This document shows, in pieces, positions 21,857 to 32,737 of a stretch of 64,000 nt of DNA. A program made the position numbers and the translations under genes. The notes under the pieces are model-generated. The model did no database searches and had not been told where the DNA came from. It saw nothing but the letters and a program-made list of their open reading frames with translations. The stretch lies in NCBI GenBank assembly GCA_016271365.2, contig CM028129.1, positions 1,003,111,501 through 1,003,175,500 on the forward strand, read 5' to 3'. Numbering within the stretch: position 1 is the stretch's first letter; every line of letters begins with the position of its first letter. The stretch comes from Neoceratodus forsteri (lineage: Eukaryota; Chordata; Ceratodontiformes; Ceratodontidae).

Positions 21857-23254
21857 ATGAACGTCCCTGAAGTATCTTTCAAACTCATCGCTGACAGGAC
21901 CATGACGGAAATGTTCGCCGACTCATCGAGTGGTATTCCTTCCACTTCACAGGCACCAGACGACAATGTGAGCACCTCAAACAAAAGGAAAAAACATGGC
22001 ATTTAAACATAGGCTCTGAGGACATCGATAAAATAGAAACCGACCGCAACAAAGAGAACACAAAGCATCAGACAGCTTGGGCCATTCGTGTATTCACCGA
22101 CTGGCTGTCAGAAAAATCTCTCTCCTGTGACATTAAAACAATCCCATCAAAAGACCTAAACCAAATCTTACATCAGTTTTATAGCAGTGTACGAAACAGC
22201 AGTGGAGAACAATACAGCAGCTCCAGCTACATTAGTCTATGTGCTGGACTAAACAGATATATTAATGAGCCTCCCAACAGCCGCTGCTTGAACATTATGA
22301 CAGATGCTGACTTCCAACCTGCCAACAACGTATTCGTGGGTCACCTCAAAAATATCAGGAGACAAGGCAGAGACATAGCGACCCACCACCCACCCATCAC
22401 GAAGTCAGATTTTAAAAAAAATAAGACTATCGGAAGCCCTCAACCCAGTCACAGCACCAGGTCTCGTCAGAAGAGTGTGGCTGGAACTTCAACTGCACTT
22501 CGCCTGAAGGGGCTGTGAGGGACAGAGAGCACTAAAAGCAGACTCTTTCACAGTGAAGCACAATGAGCAGGGCTTAAAATACTTTACCATGTTGTTCAAT
22601 GAGAAGACAAAAGAACATGGTAAAATAATGGAGCGAGACCGGGAAAACCTTCGTGGTGCCATGTTAGAGATTCCTGGAAACCCGCTATGTCCCGTCAGGT
22701 GTCTCCAACTCTATCTATCCAAGCTGCCACCTAACCCTCCGTGCCTCTTCCTACACCCTAGAAAAAACCCCACAAATGAACTCACTGAAGACCCCAGATG
22801 GTACACTCTCGAACCCATGGGTGTAAATTATTTAGCCAGTATGATGTCCCGCATTTGTAAGCTCGCAGGCATCACAAATAAATACACAAATCATAGCCTG
22901 CGAGCAACTGCTGTACAGCTGTTGACTGAAGCGGGACTCGAAGCCAGGCAAATCATGTCTGTAACTGGGCACAAGAACGAGATGTCCCTGAAATCCTATT
23001 GGGGTGCCAAACTCACCAACCGACAGAACTGGAGTAAAATCCTCTCCACAGCAGCAACTGAAACCCTCGAGCAAAGCAGCAGCATGGCCAGACAGGAAGC
23101 ACAAGATGACCCGGAACAACCCACCCAATCTGCAACTGAAAAAAACGCCCACACAACAACCACGACTCAACAAAGCAGTCAACCACCTCTAAATCAGGAT
23201 TGCTTCAACATTCAAGACAACACAATGTGCGTCTTCAACTTCTACCAACAGTAA
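21857..23254 (+). pseudogene. Crypton/KCTD1-like tyrosine recombinase (DUF3504 type), frameshifted
   Basis: Reading starts at ATG 21,857 and breaks at a stop near 22,004. It resumes in another frame with TAWAIRVFTDWLSEKSL, then SSYISLCAGLNRYINEPPN and NNVFVGHLKNIRRQGRDIAT, matching the N-terminal region of DUF3504 proteins. A second break falls at about 22,430-22,550. The C-terminal frame at 22,553-23,254 (233 codons) holds the catalytic part: residues 114-117 are HSLR (the H-x-x-R box), residue 140 is His in VTGHK, and residue 149 is the Tyr of LKSYW. The last ~80 residues are Gln/Ser/Thr-rich. The first catalytic Arg would lie in the broken segment (RGCEGQR region). It would cut and join DNA at the element ends. 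At least two frame changes make it a pseudogene. Confidence 0.85.
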
Positions 23255-23598
23255 GAACATCACTGAACTGATACCGTTGCAGTAAAGCAAATGTTAGTTT
23301 AAATGTTCGCTTTTGTTCATTATTAAACTGTTCACCAAAGTATTAAATACCATTACTTGTTCCAAGCAAAGTACTTAACTTTTTTCAAATATATGTTTTA
23401 AATATGTTACCACTTTTTAAACAGTTTTATGCACTAACAACAATTTCCAAATTGTAACCAACAGTTTCATTAACTTAAAAGGGACTATTTTATCTGTTAT
23501 TTGTGAAAACACATTCAACAAGTAAAATTATTGCAAAATAAACAAATCAGCCTATGTCTCTTAATTACACAACTATCCAACTAAAAGAAACACACCGA

Positions 23599-23611
23599 GC
23601 CATTGTATAAT
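23599..23611. repeat. Right 13-bp inverted repeat of the Crypton-like element
   Basis: GCCATTGTATAAT is the exact inverse complement of 21,700-21,712. The sequence just outside (agcaata) also partly mirrors the outside of the left copy (tgctt). Confidence 0.8.
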
Positions 23612-23612
23612 A

Positions 23613-23756
23613 GCAATAAGGCACGACAGGGTGTGTGTTATCGTGTAATACCGTCACTCCTGGGGTGGTGGAAGCACTCGGCTACGCCTCGTGCTTCAAC
23701 CCACCCCAGGAGTGACATTATTACATGATAACACACACCCTGTCGTGCCTTATTGC
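23613..23756. repeat. Long terminal hairpin
   Basis: The left arm 23,613-23,677 and right arm 23,691-23,756 are inverse complements with about four differences over 66 bases, around a 13-base loop. The arms begin gcaataaggcacgacagggt and are far better conserved than the neighbouring coding sequence. Such a structure would form a stable cruciform or an RNA hairpin. It starts one base after the right 13-bp inverted repeat. Confidence 0.93.
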
Positions 23757-23936
23757 TTAATTATCTATGATGGGATTTCTCTTAAGAGTATTTGGAAATA
23801 GGGAAGGGTATATCTATATCAGATATGTTATTTTATTGTTATTCTATTTTTCTCCATTGTACTTCCTTTTTATTTGATTTCTTTAAATGTGATAGAACAC
23901 TGATTGACTTGTATTTACTTTTTGTTAAATAAAAAT

Positions 23937-24185
23937 GTCCCCTACTCTTTTCGAGAAGTGCTATGGGATCTGTAACATCCACCTGAACAGGCAGATGGGA
24001 CCTTGGTTTAATGTCTCATCTGAAAGACGGCACCTCAGGAGTGCAGCACCCCCCCCAATGCAGTACTACAGTGTCAATATTGGGATTTAACTCAAGTACC
24101 ATGTGTGGGGATAGAACCCACAGCCTTCTGATCTTCCGACCTCAGAGTCAAGTGTGCAACTTGCTGAGCCACTGACTACATCTCT
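23937..24185 (-). repeat. tRNA-derived SINE (minus strand)
   Basis: On the minus strand a tRNA-like head lies at 24,172-24,105 (gtggctcagcaagttgcac, then a B-box-like gtgggttctatccc). The body follows with ggtgccgtctttcagatgag and attaaaccaaggtccc, ending at gagaagtgc/actcttttcg on the plus strand. The same body occurs at 39.46-39.71 kb. It resembles SINEs remembered from shark and coelacanth genomes. Confidence 0.75.
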
Positions 24186-25325
24186 GGGTCCCCATTAAAA
24201 ATGGCCATCTAATACTCTTGGGTCCTGCCTGGTTAACAAATTTAAAATAAAAATAAAATAAAAAAATGCTGGTACAGTGCCATCCCTTTCTGTATAAATC
24301 CACTTGCTACTGGTGCTGAACATGATTTCAGCCTACCGATATCTGTGCTGTACTGTACAAACTAACTCTCACAGCAAGCTTTAAACTAAATCTTGTTAAC
24401 TGCAATGACAGTCACTTATTAAGGTGACTGACGACAATTTAAACCCCCTCTAGGGGACAGCTGTGTAAAATCACTCACCAATAGTGCTATTGTCCTTACA
24501 GTTGTATGCCATAAACCACAGCAAGACACACACATTGGAGGGAGAAAGGAGGAGGCATCAATGCTACAAAGCAACATACCTGTATAGCCAAAGTGGTAAC
24601 CAGTACCTGTAGTGGCAAAGGGACAAAAACACAGCAACAAACTTGGAAGGGGGAAGGAGGCAGAGAGAGTCATCAAGGGTGGCGCACTATTATAAAGTGG
24701 CTGCAGCTGCTGGTATCTTACTACACTGTGTATATTAAAACAGTGTCACCTGTTGTCCCCACCAGAAAACTAAAAGAACTATGTTATTTAAATATACACC
24801 TGAACATTAAAACAAGAATTAATAAAACATTTTGAAAACATTTTGCATTTATATATTAATTAATTCAAATAGGAATCCAGTTAAATAATAGCAATAAAAT
24901 ATTCCAGGGTGTGGTATATAGAGAACATGGTATAGATGGATTTCAAATAACCCATTTATTTGCAAGTGTGGCTGAATGAACTTAGGTAACCTCAAGAGTG
25001 CCGAAGCCATGAAGAATTCTCATTGGTCCACATTAAAATAACATGTATCTGCTGTTTAAAATAATGGAACTGAAAGTGTGGGTCACGGTGGAATTAGCAG
25101 TACTTCTTGTGGAATTATATGTAAATTAGGTGTACTGAGGATATGCAAATTAGCTTTATGGGGAGGATGTAGATCCAGCAGAACTTTGATATCTGTGACA
25201 TTAGCAAATGAAAAATAAATGCAGTTATTGATCAACTACGAGAATAACTCATTTAGTTTTCATTTGGGTCACACTGGCAGTAAAATACTGCATTTATTTT
25301 AAATGTAATGTTGAAACACACATTG
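24186..25325. other. Non-coding stretch with two duplicated segments
   Basis: No gene. Segment ~24,915-25,025 (ggtatagatggatttcaaat) is repeated at ~26,495-26,600. Segment 25,055-25,160 (aataatggaactgaaagt) is repeated at 28,040-28,140. These link the flanks of the MITE at 25.3-26.5 kb with sequence 1.5 and 3 kb away. Confidence 0.55.
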
Positions 25326-26481
25326 GGCTTGATTTTCAAAGAGCCCTTAGATCATCGCAAGTTGCAGTGATCTAGGGCTGTTGCTATCTCAGGATGCATC
25401 AGGGACCCTATGCCATATTTTTAAAAAATGAGGGTACCTGCACCCAAGATCTAAGATTTGCTGCATCTGCAGGGTTGTGCAAAGTAGCAGCATACCTGTG
25501 GGCTTTGATGTAAGGATCCATCAACTCACCCAACCAGCGTAACACTCGAGCAGCCATGAAGTTGGGAGGATGCCTGTGAGGAAGGGACCAGGGGGCAGAA
25601 GAAGCATGGGGGGAGAACCTTGGAGTGACAGGGGCATGGCGCTAATGTGTGGGAGATGAGGTGACACCCTGTGGAGGTCCCAGTGCTCCTACATAAAGCT
25701 GATCAGACCAGGCCAGGGGGCTGGCAGAAAGAGACCAGGACCTGGCCTCAGAAGGATACAGCCCTGGCACCTGCCCCAGAGGTGCCACTGACCACAACAC
25801 CATCAGCATGCAGCAGCCTGCCTACATACGGGGGCCTGGTACCAGGGGAATGCCATGGTGCCTAGGAGCCATTGCCAGCCACCAGTTGTGCTCCACAGCC
25901 TGCAGAAACTGCTGCCTGCTGACAATCTTGTGGTCATATGTTCATATGTTCGTACCTATGGGGCAGGTGCCAGAGCTGTATCCCCCTGAGGCCAGGTCCT
26001 GGTTCCTTTCTGCATGCCCCTTTTCCTGGTCTGACCATGTGTATGTAGGAGCATCCCTGCACATTACTGCCATGCCCTCATCACCCCCACAAGTCTCCCC
26101 ACATGCTTCTTCTGCCCCCTGGTCCCCTTCTTGCAGTCCTTCCCAATTGCCACCCTGCCAGACAACAGTGCATGGCCCTTAGACCACCTACTGTCTGGTC
26201 TAAAGAACGACCCCTGTTGCGACCATGGCAGAGCTTGTAGAATAGCACATAAAGGAATGATGTAGCCCCACCACAGTGCAACCACCCTTGCAACCTGGTG
26301 CATGGGTGCTTTTGCCACAAAGGTGGTGCAAGGGGGCTTTGACACATGGCATTCCAATTTAGCTGCTGCCAGCATTTGAAACTTGAGATTGCTGCAAACT
26401 GTGACACAAGGTGTCATTTGCATCATCCCCGTTTGGCGCAGGCACCTTGCGTCATAGTTTGCCTTTTGAAAATCAAGCCCA
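25326..26481. mobile_element. Harbinger-like non-autonomous DNA transposon
   Basis: The ends are perfect 16-bp inverted repeats GGGCTTGATTTTCAAA and TTTGAAAATCAAGCCC. Both sides carry the 3-bp target copy ATT. Three-base duplications and GGGC-starting TIRs fit the PIF/Harbinger superfamily. The ~1.16-kb interior is GC-richer, has long open frames on both strands (for example 26,064-26,618 minus) but no transposase or Myb-like domain. It has inserted into a foldback element whose arms continue on either side. Confidence 0.8.
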
Positions 26482-26690
26482 TTGTATAAATCGAGGACAT
26501 GGCATAGATGGGTTTCAAATAACTCATTTACTTGTATGACTGGCTGAATGATTTCAGGTAATCTCACGAATGCCGAAGGCATGAGGGGAGTTCTGAGTCC
26601 ATTCTGCCATGAATACAAATAAATGGGTTATTTGAAACTCATATGTGCTATGTTCAATGTATACAATGTGTGTTTCAATAAACCACAATA
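26482..26690. repeat. Foldback repeat with Harbinger MITE in one arm
   Basis: Bases 26,482-26,540 (gtataaatcgagg... caaataactcattta) pair with 26,622-26,676 (aaatgggttatttgaaact... gtatacaatg). Continuing past the MITE, 25,309-25,325 (atgttgaaacacacatt) pairs with 26,672-26,688 (aatgtgtgtttcaata). Without the MITE the arms would be continuous. It is non-coding. Confidence 0.7.
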
Positions 26691-28600
26691 TTTTAAAATA
26701 TTTTAATGTGTTACTGTTTATGCATTTTTATTTTTTTATGTAGGATTTTTTTGTCAGCTGAAGTATGCTGCTTATGTGAATCGTGCAGTGCTTCCCAGTA
26801 CGTGAATCTGTGTTTGTGTGATTGGATGAGGTGTTAGAGTGTAAAGGATATGATGACTGAAGGAAGTGGCATGAATGGGCAAGTGTTTTGATTGGTGTGG
26901 TAAGATGTGTATCATTGTGATTGACTAGTCCCTGTTCACATTATGCGTATGCGTAAAGTCATTTAGCTGGAAGTCCTAGACCTGTGAAGGTGGACCCAGA
27001 GCGATGATGAAAACGCCACATGGGAGCAGCAGTCCCTGGTGATTATTTGTTGGCCTGCAAGGAGCCAAGGCTTGGAGACCTAATGGAGGAGGAGTCGGTC
27101 TTCAAGAAGAAGAGTCATTTGTAAGCAGCTGGAACTGCTGTTAGAGCTCAGCCTACCTGTGATTAATGAAGACCAGTGCAGTATGTTTTTACAGTTGTGA
27201 CAGCAGCGAGAGAGGACTGCTGTGGGGAAGGAGTTCTATTAAATTCTGTTGTAAGTAAATAAGTAAAACTTTATTTCTTAAGTCCCTTTCAGATATCAAG
27301 GCGCAGTACAATGAGATGAACAAACAGTATAATCAAATAATAAACATACATTTAAAATTTTAAAAGCATTTAAGATCAGAGTTGAGCGGTGGGTGATGGT
27401 GATGTGGAAAAGAAGAGCGGGGTGAAGGGAATGAGCTCACTGTTCAAGGACTCAGTGTGAAACCTGACACTTTTCTTAAACAGTAGAAGCAGCACCAAGG
27501 TTAAAAAGTTATATCTGGCTTGACTACTAATGTGCTGTGATGCCAGTTAGTACAAGAGAAGATACGGACCTGTTATACTGATTTATATTAAATGTACACT
27601 CCGCAGATGCTGTGGGTATTTTTTACAAAATGCAGGCAGGGTTCAGTTCTGCCTAAAAATGCACGCGTAACAATGGAAGAACAGTACTTGTATGACTGTA
27701 ACTAATAACTCTCACCACTAGAACAGCTTTTTTCTGAGGGTCTGGCAAAAAGGGAAAGTTAAAATAGTGTAAACTGCAGATTTGCAATGAATTACTGCAT
27801 TTGATGTGAAGCACTTTCACTTTCGATGTGTGGTGGTCCGTGGACTGCCGATGTGAAATAAAAAGTGCTGCTCTGAGTGCTACTTAAACTACTTTTATTT
27901 TTATTGTAGAAGCATTTCAGTTGCAATAAATGACTTTTTTTTATACTGTTCTGGCTACAATTAAGATTTTCAGTGCTCTTTATGTTATTGTTTAAACCAC
28001 CAATGTTGTCACACTTTTGGTGTGGGGAGTACGATAGTTTTAAATAATGGAACTGAAAGTACAGGTCACAGTGGAATTAGGAGTACTGCTTATGGAAATG
28101 CATGTGCAAAAATTCATAATGTACTTATATCATCTTAGTTTTATTTCAGCAGCAGGAGAAATTAATTGAGTACATGATCCACAGTGCCCCATGCATCCCC
28201 ATGTGGGTGCATTGGGAGGGCTGGGATGTGTGGCGGCCCCTCTCTGTAGATGTAGAGGCCTGTGACCATTTAAAATGAACACATCATCACCTCTGGAAAG
28301 CAGCCTGACTTGATCTGTGCGTGGGTAGCAGGTCTTCCAGAAGGACATGCTCACACTTTGTGGCCATCCACATAATGAGTTATACAGAGTGATGCCTCAA
28401 AAGGGGTGCAGTAGTCCTACTTGTCCCCCAGCAGTGGTGCAAGAGGTGTATAAGGCTTCCTAAGAGACCCCTCAAGAGTGGTCTCTAGCCCTCAATAGTA
28501 AGCTGTGGTTCAGGACCCAGGCTGGGGACTCTAACTCACAAGAGTGCCCTGGGAGAGAAGGAAAACAAATGGTGATCACACAATAAAAATAAAAACAAAT
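26691..28600. other. Non-coding stretch
   Basis: No gene could be supported. Segment 27,245-27,370 (aaactttatttcttaagtcc, then ggcgcagtacaatgag) looks like an inverted retroelement tail. Segment 28,040-28,140 is the second copy of the 25.06-kb duplication. Confidence 0.4.
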
Positions 28601-28735
28601 AACATTTGACTGCACTTAGTGCCATTCATACACATGGTCCAAAGTGGTTTATAAAACAGTGAATTAAGTACTAGTAGTACAATGTGTGCAAAATAGAATA
28701 GCATTTAAATTTGTATAGTGCCTCTTATACACACT
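28601..28735. repeat. Satellite array, first block (~100-bp unit)
   Basis: About 1.3 copies of the unit with cattcatacacatggtccaa, aaacagtgaattaagtact and gtagtacaatg. The array is cut at 28,735 by the foldback element and resumes at 30,569. Confidence 0.7.
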
Positions 28736-30568
28736 GGCCCAGATATTCAAAAGGGTTGTGCATGGTGCAACAGTGTTGCGCCATGTGCAACCCACTGATG
28801 CACCCGGGCGTGATATTCAAAAGGGAAAAGTGCACCACACAAATCCCGATGCACTGGAGCACATCAGTAATGTATGCAGGCACAGGTGGGGGCGTTCCCA
28901 TGCATAACCTGCACAGCCCGATATTCAGCCCGGGATGTGCAGAGCCATGCATGCACAACCCCTACTTGCGCCTGCACAAAGTTAAGCCAAAAAAAGAACA
29001 ACTGATGGCCACCCAAGGTGAACTGCCGCATTGCAGGGCGCAACCACGGCAGCTGCCACCTTGTGGGTAGCCACCATTCTGGCTGCACCTGGTGGCTCCC
29101 CATGCCCGATCGCGGGCATTTGTCTAAAATAGACTCCCGTCTAATATCCCTGGTGGTCAGTGGACAGCTATGTATGTCGTGGACATGTGTTATATTAAAA
29201 CACTTCCACGTCCAATATCCCTGGTGGTCCAGTGGACCGCTATGTGCCCGATTGCAGGCATCATTTTAATAAACTCCCCCCCAATATCCCTGGAGGTCCA
29301 GTAGACCGAATGCTGCCCGATCATGGGCATCTGTTCAAGTGAAAAAAAAAAACCCAGTCCAATATCTCTGGTGGTCCAGTGGACCGAATGCTGCCCGATT
29401 GCGGGCATCCGTTTAACAGAAATCTTCCTATTACCCTGGTGGTCTAGGTACCCCCTCCCACCCGCCCACTGGGTCCCACCGTCCGCTTCCCTCCCCTGTC
29501 AGCCAGCGGGCGGCAGCACCCCACCTGCCTGCCGCCCCCGACTGACACTCATGAGCTGCATGCCCATTGGTTCACAGCGTGAGCCAATGGGCATGCAGCT
29601 CGTACCATACTACACATTCCAGATATGTGAATGAGGGGGGTACCCTAGACCACCAGGGTAATAGGAAGATTTCTGTTAAACGGATGCCTGCGATCGGTCA
29701 GCATTCAGTCCACTGGACCACCAGGGATACTGGACTGGTTTTTTTTTTCATTTGAACAGATGCCCGCGATCAGGCAGCATTCGGTCTACTGGACCACCAG
29801 GGATATTGGGGGGGTTTATTATATCGATGCCCGCGATTGGGCACATAGCGGTCCACTGGACCACCAGGGATATTGGACATGGAAGTGTTTTTTTATATAA
29901 CACATGCCCGCGATCAGGCACATAGCGGTCCACTGGACCACCAGGGATATTGGACGTGGAAGTGTTTTTTAATATAACACATGCCCACAATCGGGCACAT
30001 AGCAGTCCACTGGACCACCAGGGATATTGGACGGGGAAGTGTTTTTTAATATAACACATGTCCGCGATTGGGCACATAGCGGTCCACTGGACCACCAGGG
30101 ATATTGGATGTGGAAGTCTATTTTTAGACAAATGCCCACGATCGGGCTGCAGAGGGCATCGGTCCCTGACGGCTGCTGCCTGGCAGGGCGCCAGGTGCAA
30201 GTCATCGGGGATCGGCGCACCTGCATGCTAATGGGATGCAAAAATGGGGCCATAATGACATGCAAATGTCCCCATGTGCGCCTTGCATAAATTATGGCTC
30301 CATTTGCATGTCCCCTTTTGAATATCGCAGGTGCTGTGAATGGCGCAATGGCACTTGTGCTAGCGCATCTCCATGCTCCACTCTGGCCACTTGCGCTGGT
30401 GCAGTGCCACTGGGCCATGCCCAGTGGGGGTGGCCAGGGTGCGATATTCAAAGCTGCTGAGCCATAGCGCAGCTCCGTTGAATATCGCCCAGGCCACACC
30501 CCTGCACAGCCAAGTTGAGCTGTGCCCAGGCTTGCACCACAGCCTGGTGCAGTTTGAATATCTGGGCC
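28736..30568. mobile_element. 1.83-kb foldback DNA transposon with minisatellite arms
   Basis: Perfect 16-bp terminal inverted repeats GGCCCAGATATTCAAA (28,736-28,751) and TTTGAAAATCTGGGCC-type TTTGAATATCTGGGCC (30,553-30,568) are flanked by the 3-bp duplication ACT. Inside, about four copies (left, 29,140-29,440) and seven copies (right, inverted, 29,640-30,150) of a ~90-bp unit face each other. Each unit holds ccactggaccaccaggg, its inverse, or a gcccgatcgcgggcat-like palindrome. The centre carries a perfect-arm hairpin at 29,552-29,600. No transposase is seen. TIR style and 3-bp duplication suggest a Harbinger-like non-autonomous element. Confidence 0.85.
29552..29600. repeat. Central hairpin of the foldback element
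   Basis: Arms gagctgcatgcccattgg and ccaatgggcatgcagctc are perfectly complementary (18 bp) and extend inward by a further ~5 bp with one mismatch around the loop agc. Confidence 0.9.
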
Positions 30569-31417
30569 ACTATTCCCAAGTGGGTTTACAAAACAATGCA
30601 TTAGATGCTGGTAGTGTAGTGACTGCAGAATAGAACAGCATTTAGAGTTATATAGTGTCTTTCTCACACACTGTCCCAAAGTGTGTTACAAAAAAAGTGT
30701 AAAATGCTGGTAGTGCGGTGACTGCCATTCATACACACGGCCCAAAGTGGTTTATAAAACAATGAATTAAGTACTGGTAGTACAGTGACTGAAGAAGAGA
30801 ATAGTATAGCATTTGGATTTATATTGTGCCTCTTATACATACTGTTCCCAACCGGGTTTACAAAACAGTGCATTAGATGCTGCTAGTGTAGTGACTGCAG
30901 AATAGAATAACATTTAAAGTTATATAGCATCTTTCTCACACACTATCCCAAAGTGTGTTACAAAAAAAGTATAAAATACTGGTAGTGCGGTGACTGCAGA
31001 ATGGAAAATTATTTGGATTTATGCAGTGCATTTTATTCACACTATCCTCAGGTGCTTTGCAAAGCAATAAATTGGATACTTGTAGAACAGTGACTTAAGA
31101 ATGGAATAGTATTTGGATTTATATAGAGCCTTTTATACACACTATCCCAAAGCACTCTAAAAAACAATGAGTTAGATACTGGTAGTGCAGTGACCGCAGA
31201 ACAGAATAGTACTTGGATTTATATAATATCTTTGAAACACACTATCCCAAAGCACTTTATAAAACAGTGAGTTAATTATGGATAGTGCAGTGACTGCAGA
31301 ATAGAATAGTATTTGGATTTGTATAATACCTCTGAAACACACTGTCCCAAAGTTATTTATAAAACATTGAGTTAGATACGGGTAATGTAGTGACTGCAAA
31401 ATAGAACAGTATTTAGA
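30569..31417. repeat. Satellite array, second block (~100-bp unit, subfamily A)
   Basis: About 8.5 tandem copies. The landmark ggattt recurs at 31,115, 31,215 and 31,315, giving a 100-bp period. Subfamily A carries gtgactgcagaatagaatag. It ends where the LINE fragment begins. Confidence 0.9.
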
Positions 31418-32345
31418 TTGATTTGGGCCCTGTTCCATTTAATATACTCATTTCATCTATGCAGGTCAATTCCTCAGCCTGGATGTGTAACTATGTGGAT
31501 GACAGCAAAACAGTTTGCAGTCATTACTGACATAAATTCATGTAAACAGTTTCAGGATAATATCAATCTAAGTTCATGGGCAGCACTAAACCAAATTAAA
31601 TTTCACAATAGTAAATGCAAAATAATGCATTTTGGGCATAATAATCCAAATTACATATACACACTAGACAAACACATACTACAGTCAATGACTTGTGAAA
31701 AATACTTGGGTGTCTACATTTCCAATGATTTATCATTTAATACTCACATTAAATATAAGGCCAAATAGTACAATAACATATTAGGTTGTATTTTTCATAA
31801 TATCAAGAGCAGAGATGAAAAGGTGATTGTTCACCTTATGTAAAAGTCTTGTCAGACCACATTTGGAATATTGTAATCAGTTTTGCTCCCTGCAGATATC
31901 GAGGGACGAGAAAATCATAGAAACAATCCAGAGGAAAACTACAAAAAAAGTTAAAAGAACGAAGCATACAAGTTACAATGAGAGACTAAACAAACTGGGT
32001 CTGTTTTCTGTGAGATACTGAAGGTTGCGAGGTGACCTATGTCTGGCTTTCAAAGCTATGAATAACCAATTTTTAAAAGAGACTATTGGTATTACTAGTC
32101 AAATTAAAATTAAACATACAAGATTGCATGTGCAACAAATGAAAGGTGATAAAAATATGTCAGTTAAAAGGACAAAATGGTTTTCTCAAAGAATCATAAA
32201 CAGATGGAATACTTTACCCCAGGAAATAATTGAAAGTGACGCAATAACCACATTTAAAAATAGACTTGATGAATATATGGGAAACTGTAAATACGAGTAC
32301 CATCCTTAATTTGGGTGGCAAGTTCTCCAAGGGCTAAGTAAGTTA
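31418..32345 (+). pseudogene. CR1-like LINE fragment (RT C-terminus to 3' end)
   Basis: Plus-strand frames in order: 31,418-31,768 with IKFHNSKCKIMHFGHNN and CEKYLGVYISNDLSFNTHIK; 31,827-32,021 with LVRPHLEYCNQF and IQRKTTKKVK; 32,025-32,309 with LRGDLCLAFKAM-type start and FSQRIINRWNTLPQEIIES. These blocks follow the RT catalytic domain in CR1-group LINEs. The catalytic FADD box is upstream and missing, so the copy is 5'-truncated. It has inserted in the satellite array. Two frame changes are visible. Confidence 0.8.
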
Positions 32346-32475
32346 CACTATGACCCTATGAACCTATTGATATAGTGCTAGTCATACACACTGTCCCACA
32401 GTGTGTAAGAAAAGAATGAGTTAGGTGCTGATAGTGTAGTGACTGCAGAATGGAATAGTATTTGGATTGATGTAA
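32346..32475. repeat. Satellite array, third block
   Basis: About 1.2 copies with tagtcatacacactgtcccac and gtgactgcagaatggaatag, placed between the LINE fragment and the SINE. Confidence 0.8.
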
Positions 32476-32690
32476 AGAGAGGCAGTACAGTTTACAAGTT
32501 AGAGTAACAAGCTGTGAATGAGCTTGGTACATCTAGCAGACTTGGGTTTGATTCCCATAACCTCCACGTGCATTCTGTGTGATCATAAACAAGTCACTTA
32601 ACCTCCTTTGTGCTCCCAGGTCGCCTCTGAAAACAGGCCTTGTGCCTAGTGGACCTTGCTTGGTTACCAAAGAAAAAATATATTTATCTA
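32476..32690 (+). repeat. CORE/MIR-like tRNA-SINE (plus strand)
   Basis: It begins gaggcagtacagtttacaag, has a B-box-like gggtttgattcc (32,546-32,557), and the CORE-like tail tcataaacaagtcacttaac and gtgctcccaggtcgcctctg. The tail matches copies at 43.55, 57.04 and 61.9 kb and resembles mammalian MIR. A TCTA/TGTC-rich simple repeat follows at 32,690-32,735. Confidence 0.75.
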
Positions 32691-32737
32691 CATCTATATC
32701 TACAGTATTTGTCTGTCTGTCTTTATCTATCTATTTA

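Larger units (their letters stand above)
21700..23756 (+). mobile_element. Crypton-like tyrosine-recombinase element with terminal hairpin
   Basis: A decayed tyrosine-recombinase gene (21,857-23,254) lies between perfect 13-bp inverted repeats ATTATACAATGGC (21,700-21,712) and GCCATTGTATAAT (23,599-23,611). Immediately right of the second repeat is a ~144-bp hairpin (23,613-23,756). A perfect 32-bp palindrome lies near the left end (21,755-21,786). Cryptons are DNA transposons that use a tyrosine recombinase without reverse transcriptase. None of the RT or gag sequence of the neighbouring DIRS element is found here. The exact ends are uncertain: the hairpin may be part of the element or its insertion site. 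Confidence 0.7.

Noticed and set aside
26064..26618. 184-codon minus-strand frame in the Harbinger-like MITE
   Set aside because: It crosses the element boundary, has no transposase or Myb-like motif and is not supported by any domain.
28711..30460. Long open frames across the foldback element on both strands
   Set aside because: They follow the ~90-bp repeat units and mirror each other between arms; no domain is present.
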